A DNA stretch of 64,000 nt from Enterococcus sulfureus ATCC 49903 (GCF_000407605.1 NZ_ASWO01000001.1:372001-436000), one strand, 5' to 3'. Positions 38,701 through 48,069 are shown, counted from the first letter of the stretch. Translations and numbers: made by a program. The notes: generated by a model from the letters alone, not told the origin.

Positions 38701-39474
38701 TTACGCTTCTTCTTCTTTATAGTCGATTCCTAATTCTTTACTGATTCCCGCATACCCTTCAGCTTCTAAGCGACGGGCAAGATCCGCGTCTCCAGTCATG
38801 ACGACACGACCTTCCATCATGATATGCACAACGTCTGGTGTGATGTAGTTTAATAAGCGTTGGTAATGGGTAATGATCAATGAACCAAAGTTTTCCCCAC
38901 GCATTTCATTGATTCCACGCGCGACAACTTTTAAGGCATCGATATCTAGTCCTGAATCGATCTCATCTAAAATAGCAAATGTTGGTTCTAACATCAACAA
39001 TTGTAAGATCTCATTACGTTTCTTCTCTCCACCTGAGAAGCCTTCATTCAAATAGCGTTCTGCCATTTCTTCAGGCATATTCAATAGATCCATTTTTTGA
39101 TCTAATTTTTTAATAAATTGCATCACAGAGATCTTATCGTCTTCATCACGTTTGGCATTGATCGCTGCACGCATAAATTCAGCATTCGTGATCCCTGGAA
39201 TCTCACTTGGGTATTGCATCGCTAAGAATAAACCTAAGCGTGCACGTTCATCTACTTCAAGCTCTAATATATTTTCGCCATCGAATAAAATTTCACCTTG
39301 TGTCACTTCATAGTTTGGATTACCCATGATCGCAGCTGACAAAGTCGATTTACCGGTCCCGTTTGGTCCCATGATGGCATGGATCTCTCCTGTATTGATA
39401 GTTAAATTGACCCCTTTTAGGATCTCTTTATCTTCGATTGAAACATGTAGATCTTTGATTTCTAAAACTGACAT
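38701..39474 (-). CDS. sufC: Fe-S cluster assembly ATPase SufC
   Basis: A 257-residue ABC-type ATPase: Walker A GPNGTGKST, signature FSGGEKKRNEI, and ILDEIDSGLDIDAL, typical of SufC. Start at the ATG at 39474 with GGAGGG upstream; an ATG 36 bp earlier lies in the -10 region and would not be transcribed. It is the first gene of sufCDSUB. Confidence 0.96.
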   Translation of the reverse strand: MSVLEIKDLHVSIEDKEILKGVNLTINTGEIHAIMGPNGTGKSTLSAAIMGNPNYEVTQGEILFDGENILELEVDERARLGLFLAMQYPSEIPGITNAEFMRAAINAKRDEDDKISVMQFIKKLDQKMDLLNMPEEMAERYLNEGFSGGEKKRNEILQLLMLEPTFAILDEIDSGLDIDALKVVARGINEMRGENFGSLIITHYQRLLNYITPDVVHIMMEGRVVMTGDADLARRLEAEGYAGISKELGIDYKEEEA

Positions 39475-39508
39475 GTAATTCCCTCCAATGGCTTTTATAT
39501 TCTCTCTC

Positions 39509-39537
39509 ATTGTAGACTAATTGAGAATGAACTTCAA
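39509..39537 (-). promoter_or_regulatory. Predicted promoter of sufCDSUB
   Basis: -35 TTGAAG (39532-39537), 17-bp spacer, -10 TACAAT (39509-39514) on the minus strand, about 35 bp before the sufC start. Confidence 0.7.
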
Positions 39538-39580
39538 TCGCAACTCTCTAAAAGTTCTGAAAATTTTCTGATTTGTAGCT

Positions 39581-39618
39581 AAAAAAAACGTTAAATGGCT
39601 TTTTTATACCATTTAACG
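39581..39618 (-). terminator. Intrinsic terminator after zinc-ribbon gene
   Basis: CGTTAAATGG (39589-39598) pairs with CCATTTAACG (39609-39618), with eight T residues following on the minus strand. Confidence 0.85.
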
Positions 39619-39651
39619 AATCATACTCATTTAATAATCATTCTTAAGAAA

Positions 39652-40053
39652 TCAAACTGTTTTGATAAAAACCTGCTTACACGTCGAACAAGTCACTTTG
39701 ATTTTGCCTTTGCCTTTTGGTGCCCGTAATTTTTGATGGCAATGAGGACATTCAAAATACAGTTGTGTGACTGCTGTTTTTGTTTGTTTCCGCTTGAATA
39801 ATTTAGCATCTAACTGTTGGAATTTTAGATGGACCTTTTTATTTTCATTTAAACGCAAATGGATCCGTTTTGAAAAAAATCGATAGAATACATAAACAAA
39901 AAGCACGATAACGATCCACCGTAAAAAACTCAACGCAGGAAAAGCACTCACTAGCCATAAGACAAAGGCTATGACGACCACTACTCGATTCAAAAAATCA
40001 AAGCGACCATAACGACCACGCATCAAGTTTTGATAAGCTTGAATAAATTTCAT
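39652..40053 (-). CDS. Membrane protein with C-terminal zinc ribbon
   Basis: A 133-residue protein with two transmembrane helices (about residues 22-40 and 43-61) and a C-terminal zinc ribbon, CPHC and CSTC (about 101-104 and 123-126). AAGGAG precedes the ATG. Similar small proteins occur in lactobacilli and enterococci with no known role. It is a single gene with its own terminator. Confidence 0.7.
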   Translation of the reverse strand: MKFIQAYQNLMRGRYGRFDFLNRVVVVIAFVLWLVSAFPALSFLRWIVIVLFVYVFYRFFSKRIHLRLNENKKVHLKFQQLDAKLFKRKQTKTAVTQLYFECPHCHQKLRAPKGKGKIKVTCSTCKQVFIKTV

Positions 40054-40133
40054 TGATTGGCTCCTTTTTCATTCGATTCTGTTTATTTTAGCATAGTTTT
40101 CTGCTTGGAAAAATAAAAATCTAGTTTTTTAAC

Positions 40134-40162
40134 TTGACAAGACAAGGAGAAAACGATTAAAT
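40134..40162 (+). promoter_or_regulatory. Predicted promoter of amino-acid ABC transporter genes
   Basis: -35 TTGACA (40134-40139), 17-bp spacer, -10 TTAAAT (40157-40162), 40 bp upstream of the start codon. Confidence 0.6.
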
Positions 40163-40201
40163 TGAACACGTTGTTGAAAAAAGAATAAAGCGAGGAATTA
40201 C

Positions 40202-41053
40202 ATGAAAGCAAAATGGGGATTAGCATTACTTGCACTAACGACTTTGGGTGTCTTGAGCGCATGTTCAAGCCAAAACGATTCATCTTCTTCATCAGATAAG
40301 AATTGGGATGCGATCGAAAAAAACAAAACACTGACCGTCGCCACTTCAGGAACTCTTTATCCAGCATCCTACCACAACGACAACAACGAATTAGTAGGAT
40401 ATGATATCGATGTGATCAAAGAAGTAGCCAAACGGATGGATCTAAAGCCAGAATTTAAGGAATACAATGTCGACGGAACACTTGCCGCGGTTCAAAACGG
40501 ATCAGCAGATCTAATCGCAAACGATATGGGTGTCAACAAAGAACGTGAAAAGCAATTCACCTTGAGCACACCAATCAAATATTCATTCGGTAGCATGATC
40601 GTAAGAAAAAGCGATGATTCCGGTATTAAAGATTTTGACGATCTAAAAGGAAAAAAAGCTGCTGGTGAAGCCACCACAAATTATATGAAAATCGCAGAAC
40701 AAATGGGCGCCACACTTGTCAACTATGACAACGCCACAAACGATCAATATTTAACAGATGTAGCAAATGGTAGAACCGACGTGATCTTAAATGATTACTA
40801 TCTACAAAAAATGGCCATCGCCGCGATGCCAGACGTACCAGTAAAAATCTTACCTGGTGTATACTTCAACTTAGACTCTTCGGGGTTCCTCATGAAAAAA
40901 GAAAGTACAACATTGATCCAACATATCAATGATACTTTAGCCGAAATGAAAAAAGACGGCACACTCCAAAAAATCTCAAACAACTATTACAATGCAGATA
41001 TTACTGAAAAACCAACTGAAACGATCACAAAAACCTTTGAAGTGAACGACTAA
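40202..41053 (+). CDS. Amino acid ABC transporter substrate-binding lipoprotein
   Basis: A 283-residue SBP_bac_3 family protein. The lipobox is LSAC (Cys about residue 21). The core has LTVATSGTLYPASYH, ELVGYDIDVIKEVAKRM and NDYYLQKMAI. The domain is typical for polar amino acids or cystine; cystine would be a guess. Shine-Dalgarno GAGGAA precedes the ATG. It is coupled to the permease by a 1-bp TAATG overlap. No ATPase gene follows, so it must share one encoded elsewhere. Confidence 0.88.
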   Translation: MKAKWGLALLALTTLGVLSACSSQNDSSSSSDKNWDAIEKNKTLTVATSGTLYPASYHNDNNELVGYDIDVIKEVAKRMDLKPEFKEYNVDGTLAAVQNGSADLIANDMGVNKEREKQFTLSTPIKYSFGSMIVRKSDDSGIKDFDDLKGKKAAGEATTNYMKIAEQMGATLVNYDNATNDQYLTDVANGRTDVILNDYYLQKMAIAAMPDVPVKILPGVYFNLDSSGFLMKKESTTLIQHINDTLAEMKKDGTLQKISNNYYNADITEKPTETITKTFEVND

Positions 41054-41745
41054 TGCGGGCGACTCTTTATGTACCCACGATCGACTTTAAACTAATTTTT
41101 GAGACATTACCTTATGTATTAAAAGGAATTCCCTACACTTTAGGAATTGCTCTCGTTAGTTTTTTGATCGGAAATCTCATCGCGATCATCTTGACGATCT
41201 TACTTGAACGGGCAATTGCACCGATTCGCTATCTGATCCGTTTTTATGTATCGTTTCTACGCGGGATCCCGATGATCGTATTGTTGTTTTTATTTTATTT
41301 TGGTTTACCGATTCAGTTGAGCGCGATCGAAGCGAGCTGTTTGAGTTTTTCTCTTTCAAGTAGTGCCTTTTTAACTGAGATCTATCGTGGCGCTTTAGCA
41401 GGCGTGGACGTTGGCCAACGAGATGCTGGATATTCTTTAGGATTTACGTATAGTCAGCTCATGCGAAAAGTTGTTTTTCCACAAGCCTTTGTCACTGCCG
41501 TTCCAGCACTTGGGAACGTGGCGATGGATGTGTTAAAAGGAACGTCTTTGACCGCAATGATTTCTGTGCCGGATATTTTCCAACTAGCCAAAATCGTTGG
41601 TGGTCGTAAATTTGATTTCTTTAGCATGTACATTCTAGTCGGTGTTTTATACTGGTTGATGTGTTTATTGATCGGTGCGATCCAAAAACGTGCAGAAGCA
41701 CGCTTATTAAAAAATATGGGGATCTCAGCAGAAGATCAACGATAA
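41053..41745 (+). CDS. Amino acid ABC transporter permease
   Basis: A 230-residue His/Glu/Gln/Arg/opine-type permease with about five helices. The EAA-like loop reads GALAGVDVGQRDAGYSLGFT and VFPQAFVTAVPALGN. It probably dimerises in the membrane and needs a separate ATPase. It starts on the last base of the binding-protein stop codon. A strong terminator follows, so the transcript ends here without an ATPase gene. Confidence 0.9.
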   Translation: MRATLYVPTIDFKLIFETLPYVLKGIPYTLGIALVSFLIGNLIAIILTILLERAIAPIRYLIRFYVSFLRGIPMIVLLFLFYFGLPIQLSAIEASCLSFSLSSSAFLTEIYRGALAGVDVGQRDAGYSLGFTYSQLMRKVVFPQAFVTAVPALGNVAMDVLKGTSLTAMISVPDIFQLAKIVGGRKFDFFSMYILVGVLYWLMCLLIGAIQKRAEARLLKNMGISAEDQR

Positions 41746-41785
41746 AAAAAAGCCTTTCAGTTTTGAGACTGAAAGGCTTTTTCAT
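41744..41785. terminator. Bidirectional terminator between permease gene and pnp
   Basis: AAAAGCCTTTCAG (41748-41760) pairs with CTGAAAGGCTTTT (41769-41781). T-runs on both strands let it serve the convergent genes. Confidence 0.88.
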
Positions 41786-41787
41786 AC

Positions 41788-43938
41788 TTATTTTTTATCG
41801 TCTGCTTGAGGTGCAGCTTCTTCTTTTTTCTCTTCAGGTTTTTCTAATAACACTTTGCGTGATAAGTTGACCCGACCTTGACGATCGATCTCAGTTACTT
41901 TTACTTCAACTTCATCACCAAGTTTTAAGACATCTTCAACATTGTTCACACGTTCATGCGCAATTTGTGAGATGTGAAGTAACCCATCTTTTCCTTTGAT
42001 CAAGTTTACGAACGCACCGAATTTTTCAACACGAACGACTTTACCCATGTAGATTTCACCGACTTTAACTTCTTTCGTTAATTCTTCGATGATTTCGATT
42101 GCACGTTTGATCATTGCCGCATCTGCTGAAGCGATTGATACATTACCATCTTGATCGATATCGATCTTCACGCCAGTTTCTTCGATGATCTTATTGATCG
42201 TATCGCCACCTTTACCGATGACATCTTTGATTTTAGATGGTTCGATTTGGATCATTTCGATCTTCGGTGCGTACTCACTTAGTTCTTCACGAGGTTCTGC
42301 AAGCGTTGATGTTAATTCTTCTAAAATTTCCATACGTGCTTGCTTGGCTTGATCTAAAGCTTCACGTAAGATTTGTTCTGTGATCCCTTGGATTTTAATA
42401 TCCATTTGTAGTGCTGTAATTCCATCTTTGGTTCCAGCAACTTTAAAGTCCATATCGCCTAAGTGATCTTCTAGACCTTGGATATCAGTTAAAATCGTAT
42501 AGTTTTCACCATCTGATACAAGACCCATGGCAATACCCGCTACAGGGGCTTTGATCGGCACACCCGCATCCATAAGTGCTAATGTTCCAGCACAGATACT
42601 TGCTTGTGAAGAAGAACCATTTGATTCTAATACTTCGGCAACTAAACGGATCGTGTAAGGAAATTGTGCTTCATCAGGGATCACTTGTGCTAAGGCACGT
42701 TCACCTAATGCACCATGTCCGATTTCACGACGACCTGGTGAACCGGCACGACCAGTAGAACCTACAGAAAATTGAGGGAAGTTATAATGGTGGATAAATC
42801 GTTTAGACTCTTCCACTCCTAGACCATCAATGATTTGGTGTTCTCCTAAAGGCGCTAATGTACATGTAGACAACGCTTGAGTTTGTCCACGAGTAAATAG
42901 ACCTGAACCATGAACACGTGGCAATAATTTAACCTCTGAAGCCAATGAACGGATCTCGTCTAATTTACGACCATCTGGACGGATTTTGTCGATCGTGATC
43001 AATTCACGAACCACATCTTTTTCAAGATCTTCTGCGATTTGTTTGATCTCTTTGATCATACGTGCTGCTTCTTCAGCTTCTAATGCTTCTGCTTTCTCAG
43101 CATAGATTTCTTTAACTGTTTCTTTCACACGTTCGATTTCTTCTTCACGTGCTAATTTTTCTTCTGTCATAACGGCAGTTTTCATTGTTCCATAGTACGC
43201 GTCGTATACTTCTTTCGAAAGATCTGCGTCCACTTGTAAAAGTGTAACGTCCATTTTTTCTTTCCCAACAGCTGCTACGACTTCTTCTTGGAACGCTACG
43301 ATTTCTTTGATCGCTTCATGTCCAAATAATAAAGCATGTAACATATCGGTTTCTGAAACTTCTTTCGCTCCAGATTCTACCATGTTGATCGCTTTACTTG
43401 TTCCAGCAACCGTTAATTGGATGTCTGATTGTTCATTTTGTTCTACCGTTGGATTTAACACGTATTCACCATTGACACGACCTACATCAACACCTGCGAT
43501 TGGGCCATCAAATGGAATATCTGAGATCGCTAAAGCCAATGAAGAACCTAACATTGCCGCCATCGATGGTGAACAATCTTGTTCTACGCTCATCACGATA
43601 TTCGTTACTTGAACTTCATTACGGAACCCTTCCGCAAACATCGGACGGATCGGACGGTCGATCAAGCGCGCTGTTAGTGTTGCATCTGTACTTGGACGAC
43701 CTTCGCGTTTGATAAACCCGCCAGGGATTTTCCCTACTGCATACATTTTTTCTTCATAATTGATCGTCAATGGGAAGAAATCTGTATCTTTTGCTTGTTT
43801 CGAAGCTACAGCTGCACTCAAAACTACCGTATCGCCGTAACGTACTAATACCGCTCCGTTGGCTTGTTTGGCTAGTTGATTGACTTCAACTGATAAAGGG
43901 CGTCCGCCCCAAGTTGTACTAAATACTTGCTTTGTCAT
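41788..43938 (-). CDS. pnp: Polyribonucleotide nucleotidyltransferase (PNPase)
   Basis: A 716-residue protein with two RNase PH domains (about 1-220 and 310-545; [20 protein letters not shown] is in the first), a KH domain with [15 protein letters not shown] (about 560-620) and a C-terminal S1 domain ([17 protein letters not shown]). It degrades RNA phosphorolytically in the degradosome. The acidic/Lys tail [13 protein letters not shown] is variable in the family. It lies behind rpsO, the usual bacterial order, with a terminator between them. Confidence 0.97.
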   Translation of the reverse strand: MTKQVFSTTWGGRPLSVEVNQLAKQANGAVLVRYGDTVVLSAAVASKQAKDTDFFPLTINYEEKMYAVGKIPGGFIKREGRPSTDATLTARLIDRPIRPMFAEGFRNEVQVTNIVMSVEQDCSPSMAAMLGSSLALAISDIPFDGPIAGVDVGRVNGEYVLNPTVEQNEQSDIQLTVAGTSKAINMVESGAKEVSETDMLHALLFGHEAIKEIVAFQEEVVAAVGKEKMDVTLLQVDADLSKEVYDAYYGTMKTAVMTEEKLAREEEIERVKETVKEIYAEKAEALEAEEAARMIKEIKQIAEDLEKDVVRELITIDKIRPDGRKLDEIRSLASEVKLLPRVHGSGLFTRGQTQALSTCTLAPLGEHQIIDGLGVEESKRFIHHYNFPQFSVGSTGRAGSPGRREIGHGALGERALAQVIPDEAQFPYTIRLVAEVLESNGSSSQASICAGTLALMDAGVPIKAPVAGIAMGLVSDGENYTILTDIQGLEDHLGDMDFKVAGTKDGITALQMDIKIQGITEQILREALDQAKQARMEILEELTSTLAEPREELSEYAPKIEMIQIEPSKIKDVIGKGGDTINKIIEETGVKIDIDQDGNVSIASADAAMIKRAIEIIEELTKEVKVGEIYMGKVVRVEKFGAFVNLIKGKDGLLHISQIAHERVNNVEDVLKLGDEVEVKVTEIDRQGRVNLSRKVLLEKPEEKKEEAAPQADDKK

Positions 43939-44062
43939 AACTTCTCCTTTTCTGCTACCCGTTGCGTCTGCTACTAAACAAATGAAAACATAAAACTTAT
44001 TTTTTTGCTTTCATTTGGTTAGTAGTGCGCGTTTCACACGGTCATAGCGGGGGGTTTTTATC

Positions 44063-44098
44063 AAAAAAAAGTGAGATTCGCTTGAACCTCACTTTTTT
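44063..44098 (-). terminator. Terminator between rpsO and pnp
   Basis: AAAAAAGTGAG (44065-44075) pairs with CTCACTTTTTT (44088-44098); the T-run lies on the minus strand. Confidence 0.75.
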
Positions 44099-44109
44099 CA
44101 TTCGTTTGA

Positions 44110-44379
44110 TTAACGACGTAATCCTAAAGATTGGATCAATTCACGGTAGCGTGCTACGTCATTGTTACGTAGGTAAGCTAATAAGTTACGACGGTGACCA
44201 ACTTTTTTCATTAGTCCACGTTGTGAATGGTGATCTTTTTTGTGTTCACGGATATGTCCGTTTAATGTGTTGATTTCTTCAGTCAATACAGCGATTTGTA
44301 CTTCTGGAGAACCAGTATCTCCTTCGTGACGTGCGTATTGAGCGATGATTTCGTTTTTGCGTTCTTTTGAAATTGCCAT
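44110..44379 (-). CDS. rpsO: 30S ribosomal protein S15
   Basis: An 89-residue protein starting [20 protein letters not shown], with the S15 core [20 protein letters not shown]. The start at 44379 is fixed by GAGGTGG about 9 bases upstream and by the universal N-terminus; the open frame continues 29 codons further upstream without support. It binds 16S rRNA in the platform. Confidence 0.98.
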   Translation of the reverse strand: MAISKERKNEIIAQYARHEGDTGSPEVQIAVLTEEINTLNGHIREHKKDHHSQRGLMKKVGHRRNLLAYLRNNDVARYRELIQSLGLRR

Positions 44380-44462
44380 TTGTAATTCCACCTCTTCATA
44401 ATATTTCCCAGCGACTGAGTAAAACGTTGGTGATTCGTCAAACCAAGACGTGGGTCGTGTTT
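44380..44462 (-). promoter_or_regulatory. Possible S15-responsive leader of rpsO
   Basis: The 5' leader contains purine-rich GCTGGGAAATATTATGAAG just before the ribosome-binding site, and pairing segments upstream (for example AACACGACC and GGTTTGACG regions). Firmicutes rpsO leaders often bind S15 for feedback control. I cannot fold it reliably by eye, so this is a pointer rather than a firm call. Confidence 0.3.
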
Positions 44463-44509
44463 TCACACATTACTACTTTACTTGATTCTATTAAAAAATG
44501 CAAGTTTGA

Positions 44510-45685
44510 TTATTCGATTTTTTGTTCCTCAATGTGCTCGTCTTCATAAAGATTCGAAACTGTTTTATACCATTCAAAAACGTGAGTAATCACAACTTTT
44601 GCTGCTGCATAGACAGGAATCCCTAAGATGACTCCAGCTAATCCAAATAATTTACCTGACGTTAATAAAACAAATAAGATCGTAACAGGATGAATCGATA
44701 ATTGACTTCCTAAAACTAATGGGGAGATCAACCGCCCTTCGATCGTTTGCTCGATAACAAAGACGACTAGAACTTTTACTAATAAAACCGGTCCACCTAC
44801 GATCCCTAAAAATACAGCAGGAACCATTGCTAAAAATGAACCTAAATACGGGATCAAATTCAATGCACCAGCTACGATTCCTAGTGTAATCGCATAATCT
44901 AAGCCAATGATCGAAAACAAGATCATAAAGATCACAGCGACCAAGAACGCGACAGTAAGTTGGCCTCTAATATAAGAAGAGACTTGATCGTTCATTTCTT
45001 TTAATACGACCAATGTTGGTTGACGAAATTTTGTTGGTAAAAATTTAACCAAATACGTCGGCAATTTCTTCCCATCTTTTAATAGATAAAATAAGATAAA
45101 CGGCATCGTGATAATGGCCACGGTGATCGTAGCCACAGCACCAAAGAAATTCCCAATATTTTGGAACGTACTTTTCGAGACATTTTTTGCGACGTCTGTC
45201 ACAGAAGAAAGTAGTTTTTCACTAGATGAGGCAATTTGCTCTTGGAATTGTTTGAAGATCGGATCAGAAAATAATTCATCGACACCTTTTTCAGCGGTCT
45301 TCATGTAAGATGGAAAATTATCCACAAAACTGACCGTTTGATCACGAATCTCCGGAATGATCACCACGACGCCCCATACGATCAATCCAATGACGACGAC
45401 AAATAGTAAAATAATACTATAGAGTCGTTTGACTCCCTTTTTTTCTAAGAAATTAACAGCTGGATTCATTAAATAATATAAAATCCCTGATAATACGATC
45501 GGTAACCCCACTACCGATAAAAACTGTCCAATAGGCTCAAATAAATACGCCACTTTAGTAAAGACGAATAAAATCAAAAGTAACAATAAGACAACGAGTA
45601 GTGCTGTAACGACTTGATTATTTAAAAACCACTTCCAAAACCACGAAGTCGTTCGCTGTGTTGTCGATTTTGGTTGCTTGTCCAA
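44510..45685 (-). CDS. AI-2E family transporter
   Basis: A 391-residue polytopic protein (about seven helices) of the AI-2E/PerM/UPF0118 family: ITMPFILFYLLKDGKKLP, GALNLIPYLGSFLAMVPAVFLG and VLGSQLSIHPVTILFVLLTSG are characteristic. Members export autoinducer-2-like compounds or act as Na+(Li+)/H+ antiporters. The start is a TTG (MDKQPKSTT) with AAAGGGGG 6 bases upstream and no better ATG nearby. An extended -10 TGC-TATAAT lies at 45716-45724. Confidence 0.88.
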   Translation of the reverse strand: MDKQPKSTTQRTTSWFWKWFLNNQVVTALLVVLLLLLILFVFTKVAYLFEPIGQFLSVVGLPIVLSGILYYLMNPAVNFLEKKGVKRLYSIILLFVVVIGLIVWGVVVIIPEIRDQTVSFVDNFPSYMKTAEKGVDELFSDPIFKQFQEQIASSSEKLLSSVTDVAKNVSKSTFQNIGNFFGAVATITVAIITMPFILFYLLKDGKKLPTYLVKFLPTKFRQPTLVVLKEMNDQVSSYIRGQLTVAFLVAVIFMILFSIIGLDYAITLGIVAGALNLIPYLGSFLAMVPAVFLGIVGGPVLLVKVLVVFVIEQTIEGRLISPLVLGSQLSIHPVTILFVLLTSGKLFGLAGVILGIPVYAAAKVVITHVFEWYKTVSNLYEDEHIEEQKIE

Positions 45686-45715
45686 CCGAATTCCCCCTTT
45701 GCGACTATTTGGTCT

Positions 45716-45724
45716 ATTATAGCA
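45716..45724 (-). promoter_or_regulatory. Extended -10 promoter of the AI-2E transporter gene
   Basis: TGC-TATAAT on the minus strand about 30 bp upstream of the TTG start; no good -35 is visible, as usual for extended -10 promoters. Confidence 0.5.
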
Positions 45725-45749
45725 TATTCTTGATTTGGGAACGCTTTTT

Positions 45750-45778
45750 TAGCGACTGCTCTTCTCATATGGTACAAT
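45750..45778 (+). promoter_or_regulatory. Extended -10 promoter of the lactonase operon
   Basis: TGG-TACAAT (-10 hexamer at 45773-45778) with a weak -35 (TAGCGA, 45750-45755), 31 bp before the ATG. Confidence 0.45.
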
Positions 45779-45809
45779 AGCGTTATCTTTGATTACAGGA
45801 GGCATACGA

Positions 45810-46826
45810 ATGATTGAAAAATTTTTATTAGGCACGTACACAAAACGTGAAAGTGAAGGAATCTATGAGATTGCTTTAGATACAGACAAAAAAGAATTGA
45901 CTGATTTAACTCTTTTAACAAAAGAAAGTGGCCCAACTTACTTGGCAAAAAGTGTTGCAGGTAATGTGTATACGGTGACTTCTATCGATGGTAAAGGCGG
46001 CGTCACCGCTTATGATCCTTCATTTAATCAATTGAATTCTGTTACAGCTGAAGGTGCATCTCCTTGTTACGTAGCTATCGATGAGCCTCGTCAACTTGTT
46101 TACGGTGCGAACTATCATAAAGGTGAGATCACCGTTTATAAAATCAATGAAGATGGTTCATTAACGTTAACGGATTCTGTAGTCCATACTGAAGAAGTCG
46201 GCCCTCATGAAAACCAAGACCATGCGCATGCGCATTATTCTGATTTGACACCTGATCAACGCCTAGTCGCGTGTGATCTAGGAACAGATCGCGTGTATAC
46301 GTACGATGTGTCAACTGAAGGAAAATTGACGTTAGTTTCTACGTATAAAGCTGAACCAGGAACTGGCCCTCGCCATATCACATTCCATCCAACTAAACCA
46401 ATTGCTTACTTATTTGGTGAATTAGACAGTACTGTAACCGTTCTTTCATATGATGAAACAACGGGTGCATTTGCGCAACAACAAAAATTATCTACATTAC
46501 CAGAAGACTATACAGCATTTAACGGTGGCGCTGCTATCCGTGTATCAAAAGATGGCCGTTTCGTTTACGCATCAAACCGTGGGCATAATTCGATTGCTGT
46601 ATTTGAAGTAGCGGAAAATGGTCAACTTACACTTGTCCAACGTATCGCTACAGAAGGGGATATCCCACGTGACTTTAACTTTAATCAATCAGAAGATTTT
46701 CTTATTTGTGCACATCAAAACTCAGATAACCTAACATTATTTAGTCGTGATGCAGATACAGGTAAATTAACACTAGAACAAAAAGACGTCTTTGCACCAG
46801 AATGTGTCTGTGTTGCACTTGCGTAA
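45810..46826 (+). CDS. Lactonase family protein, beta-propeller (6-phosphogluconolactonase-like)
   Basis: A 338-residue seven-bladed propeller of the YbhE/YkgB type, with LLGTYTKRESEGIYEI at the start, DQDHAHAHYSDLTPD, GTGPRHITFHPTKPIAYLFGEL and FVYASNRGHNSIAVF. It may hydrolyse 6-phosphogluconolactone in the pentose phosphate pathway. Start ATG at 45810 with AGGAGG upstream; the frame opens at a TTG before it. Two small genes follow at 12-bp spacing each, suggesting one transcript. Confidence 0.88.
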   Translation: MIEKFLLGTYTKRESEGIYEIALDTDKKELTDLTLLTKESGPTYLAKSVAGNVYTVTSIDGKGGVTAYDPSFNQLNSVTAEGASPCYVAIDEPRQLVYGANYHKGEITVYKINEDGSLTLTDSVVHTEEVGPHENQDHAHAHYSDLTPDQRLVACDLGTDRVYTYDVSTEGKLTLVSTYKAEPGTGPRHITFHPTKPIAYLFGELDSTVTVLSYDETTGAFAQQQKLSTLPEDYTAFNGGAAIRVSKDGRFVYASNRGHNSIAVFEVAENGQLTLVQRIATEGDIPRDFNFNQSEDFLICAHQNSDNLTLFSRDADTGKLTLEQKDVFAPECVCVALA

Positions 46827-46838
46827 AGGAGGCTTTCT

Positions 46839-47189
46839 ATGTTTGGAAAAACACCCAAAGAATTGATCGTAAAAGACTTTTCAAATATTTATAATAAATC
46901 ACATGCTGTTAGTGAATTGGTTACGACAAGACGCTTCAACGAACAATTGGCGCTTTTAACCACCGCTGAAATCTATGCGATCGCAGAAAAAGCATATGTT
47001 CGTTGTGACGTCTTTCCCGAATTGCAAACACAAGAAATCTCTGATTTTGTGAATGCATTTGATACCTTTTATTTTGAACTAAAGCAAGTGCTATTTCACG
47101 ACAACGATGATTTCGCTTCATTGAAAAATCGCGTTCGTCAAATGCGAGAAGCTTTTGAAATCGTAAACGATTCTTTTAATTTATTATAG
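46839..47189 (+). CDS. Hypothetical helical protein
   Basis: A 116-residue, predicted all-helical soluble protein. It starts MFGKTPKELIVKDFSNIYNK and has a central TTAEIYAIAEKAYVRCDVFP. AAAGGAGG precedes the ATG. No family is recognised. It lies between the lactonase gene and a 53-residue ORF, 12 bp from each. Confidence 0.7.
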   Translation: MFGKTPKELIVKDFSNIYNKSHAVSELVTTRRFNEQLALLTTAEIYAIAEKAYVRCDVFPELQTQEISDFVNAFDTFYFELKQVLFHDNDDFASLKNRVRQMREAFEIVNDSFNLL

Positions 47190-47201
47190 GAAGTGTGTTA
47201 G

Positions 47202-47363
47202 ATGACAAAAGAAGACGTGTTAACTCGGCTACAAAAAGAACTTTCACTGCCTCGATTGACCATCAAACTAGAAGATAAGCACTATTCTGAAGATGAATAC
47301 CAACAAGTGAAAGCACAACTTTTAAGCTACTTTGAAGACTATGTCCGAAATATCGAAAATTAA
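47202..47363 (+). CDS. Small hypothetical protein (53 residues)
   Basis: ATG at 47202 with AGGAAGTG upstream opens a 53-codon frame (MTKEDVLTRLQKELSLPRL at the start, YFEDYVRNIEN at the end) and stops at 47361-47363, right at a perfect terminator. The spacing of 12 bp from the preceding gene and the stop at the terminator make it a real gene in the lactonase operon. It is charged, probably helical, with no known family. Confidence 0.7.
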   Translation: MTKEDVLTRLQKELSLPRLTIKLEDKHYSEDEYQQVKAQLLSYFEDYVRNIEN

Positions 47364-47397
47364 AAAGCGTGTGACAGAATTCTGTCACACGCTTTTT
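47362..47397 (+). terminator. Terminator of the lactonase operon
   Basis: A perfect 36-bp palindrome around GAATTC (stem AAAAAGCGTGTGACAGAA and its complement) with a T-run. Confidence 0.9.
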
Positions 47398-47403
47398 TGG
47401 TAT

Positions 47404-47509
47404 AAAAAAAACCACTAGGATGGTTAGACCTAGCGGAAAAAAGGAGTATTTACCCATTGGGATGAGTAAATATAATAAAAAGGTTATTGTTGGTTATAGA
47501 CCTATTATA
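47404..47509 (-). ncRNA. Candidate small RNA (about 95 nt)
   Basis: On the minus strand a TATAAT hexamer (47504-47509) is followed by a short gene-free transcript region. It contains one hairpin (TTTACTCA with TGGGTAAA, 47448-47469), then CTCCTTTTTT, then a terminator stem CCGCTAGG/CCTAGTGG (47412-47436) with eight T residues (47404-47411). A -35 element is weak, and an inverted repeat (GCGGATTTT, 47511-47541) overlaps the promoter. The terminator could instead belong to the gene upstream (47577-48005), but that would leave an odd 140-nt 3' tail containing a perfect -10. Confidence 0.4.
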
Positions 47510-47576
47510 CGCGGATTTTATCGTGTTACTTGAAAATCCGCTAATAGTTTCATTAAATTATTCTCGTTTTTTAGTA

Positions 47577-48005
47577 TTAACGCATCAACATTTGCGTCAT
47601 TTTTTGGATGCTGACCGCGATTTCATCAGTTGCTTCATCTTGTTTTGCTTCCGCTGCATTAAAGGCTTCGATATCTACTTTAGGCTGTAAACTCAGTACC
47701 ATCTCTTCACAACCTGCCACATAAGCCATATACGAGCGTTCAAATTTTTTATGGATTCCTAAGATACGTGCTGGTGGACGTAAAGTACTGATTTTTTCTA
47801 GCATCAATTTGTATTTGTCTGTTCCACTTTGAAATTCTGCTACGATCTCAGCTAAACGATTTTCTGGAATTTCTGATGTTTTGTCTTCGTCGATAGCCAA
47901 ACGGATTTCTTCAAAAGAGGGATTCAATGTACTTCCAATTTTTTCAGTATCGTTTACGATCGTGTTGACCATTGAAATATAGTAACCTAAATCTGGTTTT
48001 TTCAT
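47577..48005 (-). CDS. Hypothetical protein
   Basis: A 142-residue soluble, mainly helical protein starting MKKPDLGYYISMVNTIVNDT. Start at 48005, where GGAAGGAA lies about 9 bases upstream; the frame extends further without support. Sequence such as LRPPARILGIHKKFERSYMA suggests a helical bundle, but no family comes to mind. It stands between two terminators. Confidence 0.65.
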   Translation of the reverse strand: MKKPDLGYYISMVNTIVNDTEKIGSTLNPSFEEIRLAIDEDKTSEIPENRLAEIVAEFQSGTDKYKLMLEKISTLRPPARILGIHKKFERSYMAYVAGCEEMVLSLQPKVDIEAFNAAEAKQDEATDEIAVSIQKMTQMLMR

Positions 48006-48069
48006 AGTATTCGTTCCTTCCATCTTGTTTCTATAGTTTAGTTTACCGTGTTTTATAACACTGTGCAAA

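Noticed and set aside
47402-47440. A second plus-strand terminator for the lactonase operon
   Set aside because: The T-run is on the minus strand only, and the operon already has a perfect palindromic terminator at 47362-47397.
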